Below, one piece after another: positions 1-5,989 of a stretch of 10,679 nucleotides of DNA (position 1 is the stretch's first letter; every line of letters begins with the position of its first letter). The stretch comes from Nanobdellota archaeon (lineage in GTDB: Archaea > Nanobdellota > Nanobdellia > Woesearchaeales > CG1-02-33-12). A program made the position numbers and the translations under genes. Below the pieces are notes generated by a model. That model searched no databases. It was not told the origin of the DNA and was given only the letters and a program-made list of their open reading frames with translations. Location of the stretch: the NCBI GenBank assembly GCA_018901315.1, contig JAHIFA010000054.1, forward strand, positions 1-10,679. Direction: 5' to 3'.

Positions 1-705
1 ATATTTTTCTATCTCTTTAAGAACCTGCCTTGTTGTCGTATCTCTTACTGGCTTTTTTTGAATAAGTGAAAAAACAGTTGGATTAGATGTTTCAATAACA
101 GTCCCATAGCCGTCTGTTGCAAAGGGCTCTATTGCAAAAATATCTCCTTTTTTAATTTTTGTTTTATCACCATTATCATAATTTGGAATAGTTGGCTTTG
201 TGTGGACATCAAATTTTCCAAGGCCATGGCCGCTTAAATTTCTTACAGGAGCAAATCCATAATTCATTATTGTTTCCTGTATTACCCTTCCTATTTCTGC
301 AAGGGTTATTCCTGGCTTTATAATCTTTATAGCATTATTCAAAGCATTTATTGATGCTTTTACAAGTTCTGAATTTTCACCAGAAAGATCAACAGTGCAT
401 GCATTGTCTCCAATGAAGCCATTAACATGTGCTCCCACATCAAGCTTTGCAATCTGATTGTCAAAAATAGGATTATTGTTTTTTGTAGGACAAAAATGCG
501 CAGCTATCTGGTTCATTGATATCTGTGAGGGAAAAGCTATTTCTCCTCCCAAACTGATAATTTTCTCATCAGTTTTTTTAGCAACATCAAGAAGATTATT
601 TCCTTTTTTTATTAGTTTTTTTCCGTATTCAAGTGCCTGCGCAGCGATATTACAGGACTTTTTCCAGTTTTCTAACTCCCCTTTATTTAAGTCACTTACA
701 TTCAT
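1..705 (-). CDS. map: Methionine aminopeptidase, type II (C-terminus cut off by window edge)
   Basis: A minus-strand frame stays open from an ATG at 705 to base 1, giving 235 codons without a stop; the family is usually about 295 residues, so roughly the last 60 lie outside. The enzyme removes the initiator methionine from nascent proteins in the cytoplasm using two divalent metals. Visible motifs are NQIAAHF (His70), KLDVGAH (Asp89), GDNACT (Asp100), SGHGLGKFDVH (His160) and IFAIEPFAT (Glu193). These supply the catalytic His and four of the five metal ligands; the final Glu is beyond the window. GHGLGKFDVH and the family context indicate the archaeal/eukaryotic type II form. The start is supported by a TATA-like element about 26 nt upstream, which implies a leaderless mRNA. 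The gene lies 39 nt downstream of a tiny membrane ORF but appears to have its own promoter. Confidence 0.95.
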   Translation of the reverse strand, partial: MNVSDLNKGELENWKKSCNIAAQALEYGKKLIKKGNNLLDVAKKTDEKIISLGGEIAFPSQISMNQIAAHFCPTKNNNPIFDNQIAKLDVGAHVNGFIGDNACTVDLSGENSELVKASINALNNAIKIIKPGITLAEIGRVIQETIMNYGFAPVRNLSGHGLGKFDVHTKPTIPNYDNGDKTKIKKGDIFAIEPFATDGYGTVIETSNPTVFSLIQKKPVRDTTTRQVLKEIEKY

Positions 706-725
706 AAAACAGAAATAATTTTTGT

Positions 726-735
726 TTTATAAAAA
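726..735 (-). promoter_or_regulatory. TATA box of map
   Basis: On the minus strand the sequence reads CTTTTTATAAAAC, and its TATA centre is about 26 nt upstream of the map ATG at 705. That spacing places the transcription start at or next to the start codon, so the transcript is probably leaderless. No Shine-Dalgarno motif is present. Confidence 0.5.
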
Positions 736-744
736 GCTTTTGAA

Positions 745-819
745 TTACATTAATGCACTAAATAAAGTGAGCAAGACAATCATAACTGCAAGTATTAGAT
801 AAGAAATTTTTTTAATCAT
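745..819 (-). CDS. Tiny single-helix membrane peptide (24 aa), hypothetical
   Basis: An ATG at 819 opens a 24-codon frame ending in TAA at 745-747. It begins MIKKISYLILAVM, and after two lysines (K3, K4) and Ser6 almost every residue is hydrophobic through the terminal LFSALM. That is the profile of one transmembrane helix with a short positively charged cytoplasmic end. The start codon lies one base beyond the stop of the S26 peptidase gene (TAA-A-ATG), which suits translation by termination-reinitiation from the same transcript; it has no Shine-Dalgarno motif of its own. The S26 homologue here lacks the C-terminal helix found in some archaeal signal peptidases, so this peptide could be a small membrane partner. 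That is inference. It could also be a chance AT-rich ORF. Confidence 0.4.
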   Translation of the reverse strand: MIKKISYLILAVMIVLLTLFSALM

Positions 820-820
820 T

Positions 821-1312
821 TTAGTAAATAATAGCTACAAGAACTCTTTTTATCTGATTGAATCTTATTTTCCCAGGATCAGGGCTCTGGTTGTTATCAC
901 CTTTAACAATGCAGTACCATCCCTCCTCATCACTGCTTATTTTTATTATTCTGTGGATTATTGTTCCATCAGCATAGTCTGACTTATATGAGAGTATATC
1001 CCCCACACGTATATCATCAGTTGATTTTGGAATAATTTGTATTGCATTAGCTGTTTCATCAAGTACAGGATCCATTGAGTTTGTGTCTGTGAATGAAGCC
1101 CACTCAGCATCTTTTAGGTTGACAATAATCTTATCATTATATACTTTTATTTGGTCTTCTTTTATCCAATCACCTGGAGAGTCTTTTTCTACACCATCCT
1201 GGAATAATGATAAAGGCTTTTCTATAGAACTCAGCTCGCTGTATGCATCGTTAAATATCAATCCGAGCATGAACACAAGCAATACAGTGATAACTTGTTT
1301 TTTGTTTAACAT
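821..1312 (-). CDS. S26-family signal-peptidase-like membrane protease
   Basis: A 163-residue protein with an N-terminal membrane helix (about residues 7-21, VITVLLVFMLGLIF), an extracytoplasmic stalk to about 75, then an S26-type protease fold. TNSMDPVLD carries the expected nucleophile Ser79, GTIIHRII carries His120, and VKGDNN with nearby Asp145 matches the conserved acidic region. A Ser-His pair with IIHR is typical of the archaeal/ER (Sec11-like, S26B) branch rather than bacterial Ser-Lys LepB. The enzyme would cleave signal peptides or another exported substrate on the outer membrane face. The chain ends at VLVAIIY with no second helix. The start has a G-rich GGGGG Shine-Dalgarno-like stretch about 4 nt upstream and a TATA box about 40 nt upstream. 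The fold and active site are fairly certain; housekeeping signal peptidase versus a specialised paralogue is not resolved. Confidence 0.8.
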   Translation of the reverse strand: MLNKKQVITVLLVFMLGLIFNDAYSELSSIEKPLSLFQDGVEKDSPGDWIKEDQIKVYNDKIIVNLKDAEWASFTDTNSMDPVLDETANAIQIIPKSTDDIRVGDILSYKSDYADGTIIHRIIKISSDEEGWYCIVKGDNNQSPDPGKIRFNQIKRVLVAIIY

Positions 1313-1348
1313 AATACCCCCAATCTAACTACTAGATAGTAACACTTA

Positions 1349-1385
1349 TATATAAATCTTTCTATTTTTTAGTTATTTAGAAGTA
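1349..1385 (-). promoter_or_regulatory. Promoter of the S26 peptidase gene; copy A of a repeated promoter block
   Basis: The minus strand contains AGAAAG (BRE-like) followed by TTTATATA, with the TATA centre near 1352. The predicted transcription start is near 1326, leaving a leader of about 14 nt that holds the G-rich ribosome-binding stretch. The 37-base block is nearly identical to 1668-1703 upstream of the neighbouring orphan gene: 16 identical bases covering TATA and BRE, a T-tract of 6 rather than 5, then 13 of 15 identical. Confidence 0.65.
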
Positions 1386-1402
1386 GTAAACAAATTAAAG
1401 AA

Positions 1403-1645
1403 TTAAAACTTATCATCAATTGATTTAGCAGGTGTTTTACTAAGGATATTTTCATCCCATTGTATTTTTCCTTTCTTAATATTTCTTGATGAAAATATAT
1501 CTGGAAATTTATCCCCTGCGTATATATCTCCACAAATAAATTTATAGCAAAATGACTCTCCTACGTCTTTTACATCTTTTACGACTTCCTTTATAACACT
1601 TTTTATGGTATTATAATACTTTAATTGAATTTTTTTGTATTCCAT
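1403..1645 (-). CDS. Hypothetical orphan protein (about 80 aa)
   Basis: I do not recognise this protein. It is a short, charged, soluble chain beginning MEYKKIQLKYY. A lysine- and valine-rich helical segment follows (IKSVIKEVVKDVKDVG), then a middle part with two cysteines (SFCYKFICGDIYAG) and a polar C-terminus ending KSIDDKF. There is no signal peptide or membrane helix. An in-frame ATG two codons further up (1651) is possible, but 1645 is preferred because the TATA centre near 1671 lies about 26 nt before it, giving a leaderless start. The gene is single, with its own promoter, and sits between fttA and the S26 peptidase gene. Near-identical promoter blocks on both sides suggest it arrived or was separated by a local duplication. 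It may be functional or a decaying remnant. Confidence 0.5.
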   Translation of the reverse strand: MEYKKIQLKYYNTIKSVIKEVVKDVKDVGESFCYKFICGDIYAGDKFPDIFSSRNIKKGKIQWDENILSKTPAKSIDDKF

Positions 1646-1667
1646 AACCAATCTAAAACATAAGAAC

Positions 1668-1703
1668 TATATAAATCTTTCTATTTTTAGTTACTAAGAA
1701 GTA
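1668..1703 (-). promoter_or_regulatory. Promoter of the orphan gene; copy B of the repeated promoter block
   Basis: The minus strand reads AGAAAG then TTTATATA (TATA at 1668-1675), about 26 nt before the ATG at 1645. The block begins 12 bases past the fttA stop and matches 1349-1385 almost base for base. In this copy the upstream part contains the 5-1-5 palindrome TTAGT-T-ACTAA (1687-1697), which is broken in the other copy. Confidence 0.6.
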
Positions 1704-1715
1704 ATTAAAAAATTA

Positions 1716-3605
1716 TTATTTAAGCCTGATGGCCTCTAAATTCCTTGGCGCAGCTGTTTCTACCCTGTTAAGCTTATGTATTGAGCTTGCAAGGTCAAGG
1801 CATCTTGAGCTTTCGCCGTGATTTACAATAACTTTTTTTGGCTTGGGGTCACACCTATAAACAAAATTGAGCAGCTGCTTCCTTCCGCTGTGGCCTGTAA
1901 ATCCTTCTATGGTATTTACTTCCATTTTTATTTGTGTTATCTCCTTGCTTCCATCCACTGACATCTCTTTTTCTCCTCTTTGAATTCTTCTTCCAAGAGA
2001 GCCCTCTCCCTGATAACAGACAAAAAGCAGGGTGTTTTTTGGATTGTCAGCAAGCTGCTTTAGGTATTGTACAGAAGGGCCTCCGACAAGCATTCCTGAC
2101 GTAGCAAGAATAATGCATGAGCCGGTCTCTTCTATAACCTCTGTTCTTTCCTTCTGGGAGCCAACTCTTTTGAATATTTCCGAAAGGAATGGATTTTGGT
2201 CTTTGTGAAAAATCTGCTTCCTCACAATACCATTCAAAAACTCAGGATATGCTGTGTGGATTGCTGTTATGTCCCATACACTTCCATCTATGAAAACAGG
2301 AACTTTTTCAATCTCTCCATTTCTTATCATATTTTCAACTATTAATAAAACCTCTTGTGCTCTTCCAGAACCAAGGACAGGAACAAGAATCTTTCCTTTT
2401 CGATTAATAGTCCTTTTGATTATGTCTGCAAACTCATCTTCGCATTCCTTTCTTGACTGCAATATGTTTTCACGACCCCCATAAGTGCTTTCTATCATCA
2501 ATGTCTCAACTCTTGGAAATTTTGTGACTGCTGTATCAAGGAGTCTTGTTTTTCCAAACTTCATATCTCCTGTATAGACTATATTATGCAGCCCATTACC
2601 TATGTGCAGATGTACCATAGAAGATCCCAAAATATGCCCAGCATTATAGAGTGTTATCCTAAAATCTGGTGTTATATCACTTACCTCATTATAATCTAAG
2701 CAGATAGTGTGCTTCACCATTTCCTTTATGTCATCAATTGTAAATATTGGCTCTTTCCCATTAGAGCGCATTATCTTAATATAATCAATTAATAACAAAG
2801 CAGAAACATCCCTTGTTGGTGCTGTGCAGTAAACAGGACCCCTATAACCATACTTGTACAAATAAGGTATAAAACCGCAGTGGTCAAGATGAGAGTGCGT
2901 TAATATAACTGCGTCAAGGTCATTTATATTAAATTCTGGAGCCTCAAGATATGGATAAGCATCTTTATCAGTAGCTATATTAACACCGCAGTCAAGCAAT
3001 ACTCTTGATTCTGGTGTCTGCAGAAAAAGGCACGACCTTCCAACCTGCCTTGCACCGCCTAAATAGCTTACTCTAATCCATTCGTTCTTTTTTTCCCTTA
3101 TCCACCCATCATAAATCCTGTGGCCAATCTTATCAAGAAATTTTCTCCTGTAATCTGAATTTTGGTATAAAACAGCCCTTATGTTTTCAATAAGCTGTGA
3201 TCTTATTGCGGGTTTTCTCCTTATTAACGGAACCCACAATGTTTTTTTTCTTATCTCTCTTAAAATATCTCCCTGCTTGCCAATTGCAAGCCCTGGTTTT
3301 TCTGCTTCTATTATCACCCTTGAACGCTGAGGGTCAAATATTATCTTATCAACACCAGCTTCTTTAGGAATATGCTCTCTTATAATTTTTTCAGAATCTT
3401 CTATATCCAGGGTTATTGCCGGATCTGGCCTTAACTCAACCCTTTTTTTTATATTATTAACTATCTTTCTTATGAGCCCATTATTATCTAAGAAAAAGTC
3501 TTTGTCTTTTGTGTAAAGGACTATATTTGCTCCCTCAAAACAAGCATCACTTATCTTTTCCCCTGGCAACTGGCTCAGAATTTCCTTTATTATTACATTA
3601 TTCAT
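1716..3605 (-). CDS. fttA: Transcription termination/RNA-processing RNase FttA (aCPSF1), KH-MBL-beta-CASP
   Basis: Near full-length (629-633 aa; family about 635) archaeal homologue of CPSF73, an endo/5'-3' exonuclease that cleaves nascent RNA to terminate transcription. Numbering from the outer Met at 3617: KH-type RNA-binding domains span about 1-145, with the GxxG loop in AIGKQGD (111-117). The metallo-beta-lactamase domain carries HSHLDHCG (His241, His243, Asp245, His246), AGHILGSS (His328) and TGDMKFG (Asp351). The beta-CASP region carries ESTYGG, ATSGMLVGGPS, FTGHSGRKQL (His576) and the final metal His in VNHGE (His600). All zinc-binding residues are present, so it should be active. Two in-frame ATGs lie four codons apart; the inner one (3605) is preferred because GGTG sits 6 nt before it. 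It follows psmB closely and has no promoter of its own in the gap, implying co-transcription. Confidence 0.97.
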   Translation of the reverse strand: MNNVIIKEILSQLPGEKISDACFEGANIVLYTKDKDFFLDNNGLIRKIVNNIKKRVELRPDPAITLDIEDSEKIIREHIPKEAGVDKIIFDPQRSRVIIEAEKPGLAIGKQGDILREIRKKTLWVPLIRRKPAIRSQLIENIRAVLYQNSDYRRKFLDKIGHRIYDGWIREKKNEWIRVSYLGGARQVGRSCLFLQTPESRVLLDCGVNIATDKDAYPYLEAPEFNINDLDAVILTHSHLDHCGFIPYLYKYGYRGPVYCTAPTRDVSALLLIDYIKIMRSNGKEPIFTIDDIKEMVKHTICLDYNEVSDITPDFRITLYNAGHILGSSMVHLHIGNGLHNIVYTGDMKFGKTRLLDTAVTKFPRVETLMIESTYGGRENILQSRKECEDEFADIIKRTINRKGKILVPVLGSGRAQEVLLIVENMIRNGEIEKVPVFIDGSVWDITAIHTAYPEFLNGIVRKQIFHKDQNPFLSEIFKRVGSQKERTEVIEETGSCIILATSGMLVGGPSVQYLKQLADNPKNTLLFVCYQGEGSLGRRIQRGEKEMSVDGSKEITQIKMEVNTIEGFTGHSGRKQLLNFVYRCDPKPKKVIVNHGESSRCLDLASSIHKLNRVETAAPRNLEAIRLK

Positions 3606-3634
3606 CAAATACACCATTTATAATTTAAGAAAAA

Positions 3635-4273
3635 TTAATACAAATCTTGTTTAATTTCTTTTTCAAAAACTTTTTTAATGCCATCTTTTGTTATTGTCAC
3701 AACATCAATGCCATTGCCTGTTGCAGAATCTCTCTGGAGAGCAGCATTAATGCACTTAACAGCTAACTTTACTCCCTCATCTATTTTCATATCATTTTTG
3801 TATAAAGTTTCAAGAACACCATATGCTACCACAGACCCTGATCCAGAGGATACATAACTATCATGTTTTGTCAGCGAGCCATCAGCATAGATATCATAAA
3901 GATGAAATCCTTTGTAATCATTTCCTGCAAAAAGAAAGTGCGATATTCCAGGTATCATGGACATCTTCCTTATATTGGAATAAACAAGTCCTGCAAGCAA
4001 ATTAACAGATTCCTTTACATTTGGTTTTCTTTCTGTTCTTATTTCTTTTAAGCTAAGTTCTGCTTTTATCAATTTTACAAGCAGCTGGACATCTGAAACA
4101 ACGCCTGCTGTTGTTAGGGCCATATCATCATTTATCTGGTATATCTTCTGTGCTTTTTTATCACTGATTAAATTTCCAGAAGTTGCTCTTCTGTCTGCTG
4201 CAAGAATAACACCCTCCTTGCACATAATTCCAACTGTTGTAGTTCCGGTCTTCATAATATTTTCATTTTCCAT
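3635..4273 (-). CDS. psmB: 20S proteasome beta subunit (Ntn-hydrolase protease)
   Basis: Catalytic subunit of the archaeal proteasome core. The chain is 212 aa with a short propeptide (MENENIMKTG) cleaved before TTTVGI, exposing the nucleophile Thr1. In mature numbering, Asp17 lies in AADRRAT and Lys33 in AQKIYQI, the usual positions of the catalytic partners. The glycine-rich SSGSGSVVAYG and the RDSATGNGID region carry the supporting Ser and Asp residues. An open frame extends up to an ATG at 4324, but that ATG falls upstream of the predicted transcription start. The ATG at 4273 has AAGGTG 8 nt upstream and gives a normal propeptide, so 4273 is chosen. The predicted leader is about 41 nt. 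The gene is divergent from the aIF1A gene and is followed by fttA, the order also seen in Methanothermobacter (MTH1202-MTH1203). The matching alpha subunit is not in the window. Confidence 0.96.
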   Translation of the reverse strand: MENENIMKTGTTTVGIMCKEGVILAADRRATSGNLISDKKAQKIYQINDDMALTTAGVVSDVQLLVKLIKAELSLKEIRTERKPNVKESVNLLAGLVYSNIRKMSMIPGISHFLFAGNDYKGFHLYDIYADGSLTKHDSYVSSGSGSVVAYGVLETLYKNDMKIDEGVKLAVKCINAALQRDSATGNGIDVVTITKDGIKKVFEKEIKQDLY

Positions 4274-4333
4274 AGGATTAACACCTTCCAGAAATCTTCT
4301 TTTATAGAACAAATTAATAAGCATAAAACAGAG

Positions 4334-4349
4334 TATATATTTAAATCTT
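4334..4349 (-). promoter_or_regulatory. Promoter of psmB-fttA
   Basis: On the minus strand GCAAGA (BRE-like) precedes TTTAAATATATA, centred near 4340. Transcription should begin near 4314, about 41 nt before the chosen psmB start, leaving room for the AAGGTG ribosome-binding motif at 4282-4287. Confidence 0.6.
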
Positions 4350-4422
4350 GCGGTTTTTGATTTTTATAATTTGGTTAGAGGTCTTTTAATAATTTTCAAT
4401 ATTCCAAAGAAACCTACCAAAA

Positions 4423-4433
4423 GATTTATATAA
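4423..4433 (+). promoter_or_regulatory. Promoter of the aIF1A gene
   Basis: AAAAGA followed by TTTATATAA, with the TATA centre near 4429, 27 nt before the ATG at 4456. The spacing implies a leaderless transcript. No Shine-Dalgarno motif lies before the start. Confidence 0.65.
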
Positions 4434-4455
4434 AAAGCTAAGTTTTTTCATTTAT

Positions 4456-4800
4456 ATGAGCAGAAAAAAGGAAGAAGCAGCAAAACAAGAAGAGATAAAC
4501 CAGCAGATTACAAGAATAAAACTGCCAAGGGGCAAGCAGACATTTGGAATTTTAGAGCAAAGGCTTGGTGCAAGCAGGACAAGAGTCAGGTGCCTTGATG
4601 GTAAATCAAGGATTTGCAGAATTCCAGGCAGGCTAAAGAGAAGGCTCTGGGTAAGGCAGGGTGACTTAGTAATTGTTGAGCCATGGGAATTTGGCGGCGA
4701 TGAAAAAGGGGATATTATCTATAAATACAAGCCAGTGCAGGTAAGCTGGCTTAGAAGAAAGGGTTATTTAAAAGAACTAGATTCTTTTGAAGAGTTCTAA
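4456..4800 (+). CDS. eif1a: Translation initiation factor 1A (aIF1A, eIF-1A/IF1 family)
   Basis: 114-residue factor that binds the A site of the small ribosomal subunit during initiation. The basic, lysine-rich N-terminal tail (1-25) precedes an S1/IF1-type OB fold (about 28-95). Family-typical segments are [40 protein letters not shown] and a C-terminal [18 protein letters not shown]. Length and composition match archaeal aIF1A. The start is supported by a TATA box 27 nt upstream and by the usual polar N-terminus. It is transcribed away from psmB; the next gene has its own promoter overlapping and following this gene's end. Confidence 0.97.
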   Translation: MSRKKEEAAKQEEINQQITRIKLPRGKQTFGILEQRLGASRTRVRCLDGKSRICRIPGRLKRRLWVRQGDLVIVEPWEFGGDEKGDIIYKYKPVQVSWLRRKGYLKELDSFEEF

Positions 4801-4822
4801 TTACTACTCCAGAATAAAAAAC

Positions 4823-4832
4823 TTTATATATA
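4823..4832 (+). promoter_or_regulatory. Promoter of the zinc-motif membrane protein gene
   Basis: TTTATATATA (TATA centre near 4827) lies 26-27 nt before the ATG at 4853. This marks a leaderless start there, and rules against the longer reading frame opening at 4787 inside the aIF1A gene. Confidence 0.65.
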
Positions 4833-4852
4833 AGCACTACTATTTAATTTCT

Positions 4853-5512
4853 ATGAGAATCAAACCCATGTATTCTACGATTGTTGTTATATTTTTTATA
4901 AGTATTATAGGGCTGACAAACCTAATATTTAATATAAAGGATTTTTTTGTTCCAGAACTGTTGGTATTGCTATTGTTTCTTATATCAGCGGTTATAATAA
5001 CCTATAACCTCTATAATCAGAGAAAAGAAGCATGGGTTATGTCCTTGTTTTTCTTTGCAGCATATCTGATAAACATAACATTCATTCATTTTTATTCACA
5101 AGACCAGGCATTGTTTGTTTTGCTTATGCTGACTACTATTATCGGGTTTATTCTATCAGTAGAAAACATCAAGGGAAAAATAAGACCGAAGTCAAAATAT
5201 GAAAAAGAAGTTCTGCGTGAGGCTGACGAACTTGTTAATGCAGAGAAACATTTTGAGGAAAAACTCCCGGATATTTTTATTGAAGAGATGAAACCATCAA
5301 AACAGGATGCTGAAATTCAAGTTAAAAAGCCAAAAAAGAAAGAAATAACAAAAAAACCATTGAAAGGATATGTAGCAAGCAGGAAAGGCGTTAATTATCA
5401 TGAACTAAAGTGCAGGTGGGCGAGGAAGATTCTGCCAAAAAGGAAAATATGGCTTAAAGACAAAAAAGAGGCTGAGGAAGAAGGATTCAAGCCATGCAAG
5501 TGTGTTAGATAG
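4853..5512 (+). CDS. Four-helix membrane protein with C-terminal Ada-like zinc-binding motif, unknown function
   Basis: 219 residues from the leaderless ATG at 4853. Four membrane helices are visible at about 9-27, 34-51, 62-80 and 86-103. They are followed by a charged, lysine- and glutamate-rich cytoplasmic linker (about 104-170) with coiled-coil-like spacing. The last 45 residues, GYVASRKGVNYHELKCRWA through GFKPCKCVR, resemble the small metal-binding domain of Ada and related proteins (pattern YHxxxCxxA...GYxPCKxC). Candidate ligands are His183, Cys187, Cys215 and Cys217. The terminal pair is CxC rather than the common CxxC, so metal binding is likely but not assured. The domain could bind DNA or a protein beneath the membrane; no enzymatic motif is seen. 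Its frame could be opened at 4787, but that start lies upstream of the TATA box. It converges with lspA, with 12 bases between stops. Confidence 0.8.
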   Translation: MRIKPMYSTIVVIFFISIIGLTNLIFNIKDFFVPELLVLLLFLISAVIITYNLYNQRKEAWVMSLFFFAAYLINITFIHFYSQDQALFVLLMLTTIIGFILSVENIKGKIRPKSKYEKEVLREADELVNAEKHFEEKLPDIFIEEMKPSKQDAEIQVKKPKKKEITKKPLKGYVASRKGVNYHELKCRWARKILPKRKIWLKDKKEAEEEGFKPCKCVR

Positions 5513-5517
5513 GATTT

Positions 5518-5534
5518 CTCTATTTTATTTTTCT
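5518..5534 (+). terminator. Possible T-rich archaeal terminator
   Basis: Just past the TAG at 5510-5512 the plus strand reads TCTATTTTATTTTTCTC. Archaeal RNA polymerase stops at such T-tracts without needing a hairpin, and FttA can act there too. It overlaps the end of the convergent lspA. Confidence 0.35.
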
Positions 5535-5983
5535 CTAATAAAATAAATTATTAAGCAAGCAGCACCTATGCAAATACAGCTATCTCCTATATTGAAGACC
5601 GGCCAAATCCTGAGGTCAAGAAAATCTATAACAAAACCAAATAATAATCTGTCAATAAGGTTTGATAATGTTCCCCCAAGAATGAGCCCAGAAAATATCT
5701 GCAAGGATTTTTTTTCTTGAATCTTATCATAATAAAATAAGATTATGCCAATGACAATTATTGCAAACCATGTCAGCAAGCCTGTTTTGCCCTGCATTAT
5801 CCCAAAACCCGCACCAAAATTAGTTACATAGGTTATATGGAAAATGTTCTTTATTACAGCTGTAGAATCTCCAATATTCATGCTGTTTCTGACAAAAAAC
5901 TTAACTAGTTGGTCTAATAAAACCACACATAAAGAAATTAAAAAGAATCTAAATCCGCTTTTTTTAGGAATCTTTTTTTTCAT
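5525..5983 (-). CDS. lspA: Lipoprotein signal peptidase (SPase II, A8 aspartic protease)
   Basis: 152-residue integral membrane protease that cleaves lipoprotein signal peptides before the lipidated cysteine. After a basic N-terminus (KKKIPKKSG) there are four hydrophobic segments. Conserved boxes are VVLLDQLVKF (Asp24), TNFGAGFG (Asn55; family NxGAAFG), GGTLSNLIDRLLFG (Asn108, catalytic Asp111, Arg112), VIDFLD and WPVFNIGDSCI (Asn131, catalytic Asp134; bacteria usually have NxAD). Both catalytic aspartates are intact, and the length is normal (bacterial about 160). It is the last gene of a three-gene operon, starting 6 nt after the coiled-coil gene's stop. Lipoprotein processing by LspA is bacterial-type and scarce in cultivated archaea, so its presence here is notable. 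The lipoprotein substrates and an Lgt-type transferase are not in this window. Confidence 0.92.
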   Translation of the reverse strand: MKKKIPKKSGFRFFLISLCVVLLDQLVKFFVRNSMNIGDSTAVIKNIFHITYVTNFGAGFGIMQGKTGLLTWFAIIVIGIILFYYDKIQEKKSLQIFSGLILGGTLSNLIDRLLFGFVIDFLDLRIWPVFNIGDSCICIGAACLIIYFIREK

Positions 5984-5989
5984 AAGAAC

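Larger units (their letters stand above)
1349..1703. repeat. Direct repeat pair (about 36 bp) flanking the orphan gene
   Basis: Copies at 1349-1385 and 1668-1703 share TATATAAATCTTTCTA exactly, then a run of 6 or 5 T, then AGTTAYTWAGAAGTA with two differences. Both lie just after an upstream gene's stop and before the next gene's start. Both genes also have TTAGATTGG just before their start codon, so the resemblance extends into the leader. Confidence 0.65.

Noticed and set aside
458..718. Plus-strand open frame of 86 codons
   Set aside because: It is antisense to the well-supported methionine aminopeptidase gene and its translation has no recognisable pattern.
745..823. Frameshift joining the tiny membrane ORF to the S26 peptidase as a C-terminal helix
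   Set aside because: The peptidase ends naturally at VLVAIIY followed by TAA, and the small frame has its own ATG, so a broken gene is not needed to explain it.
1687..1697. Palindrome TTAGTTACTAA as a repressor operator
   Set aside because: The symmetry is absent in the other copy of the promoter block (TTAGTTATTTA), and such short AT-rich palindromes are common by chance here.
4274..4324. 17-codon N-terminal extension of the proteasome beta subunit
   Set aside because: The outer ATG lies upstream of the predicted transcription start, while the inner ATG has AAGGTG at the right distance and gives a normal propeptide.
4346..4422. Possible small RNA or gene in the psmB/aIF1A divergent region
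   Set aside because: No stable hairpin, ORF or RNA-gene signature is visible; the bases are accounted for by two divergent promoters and AT-rich spacer.
4787..4852. 22-codon N-terminal extension of the membrane zinc protein, overlapping the aIF1A gene
   Set aside because: It lies before and across the TATA box at 4823-4832, and the ATG at 4853 has ideal leaderless spacing.
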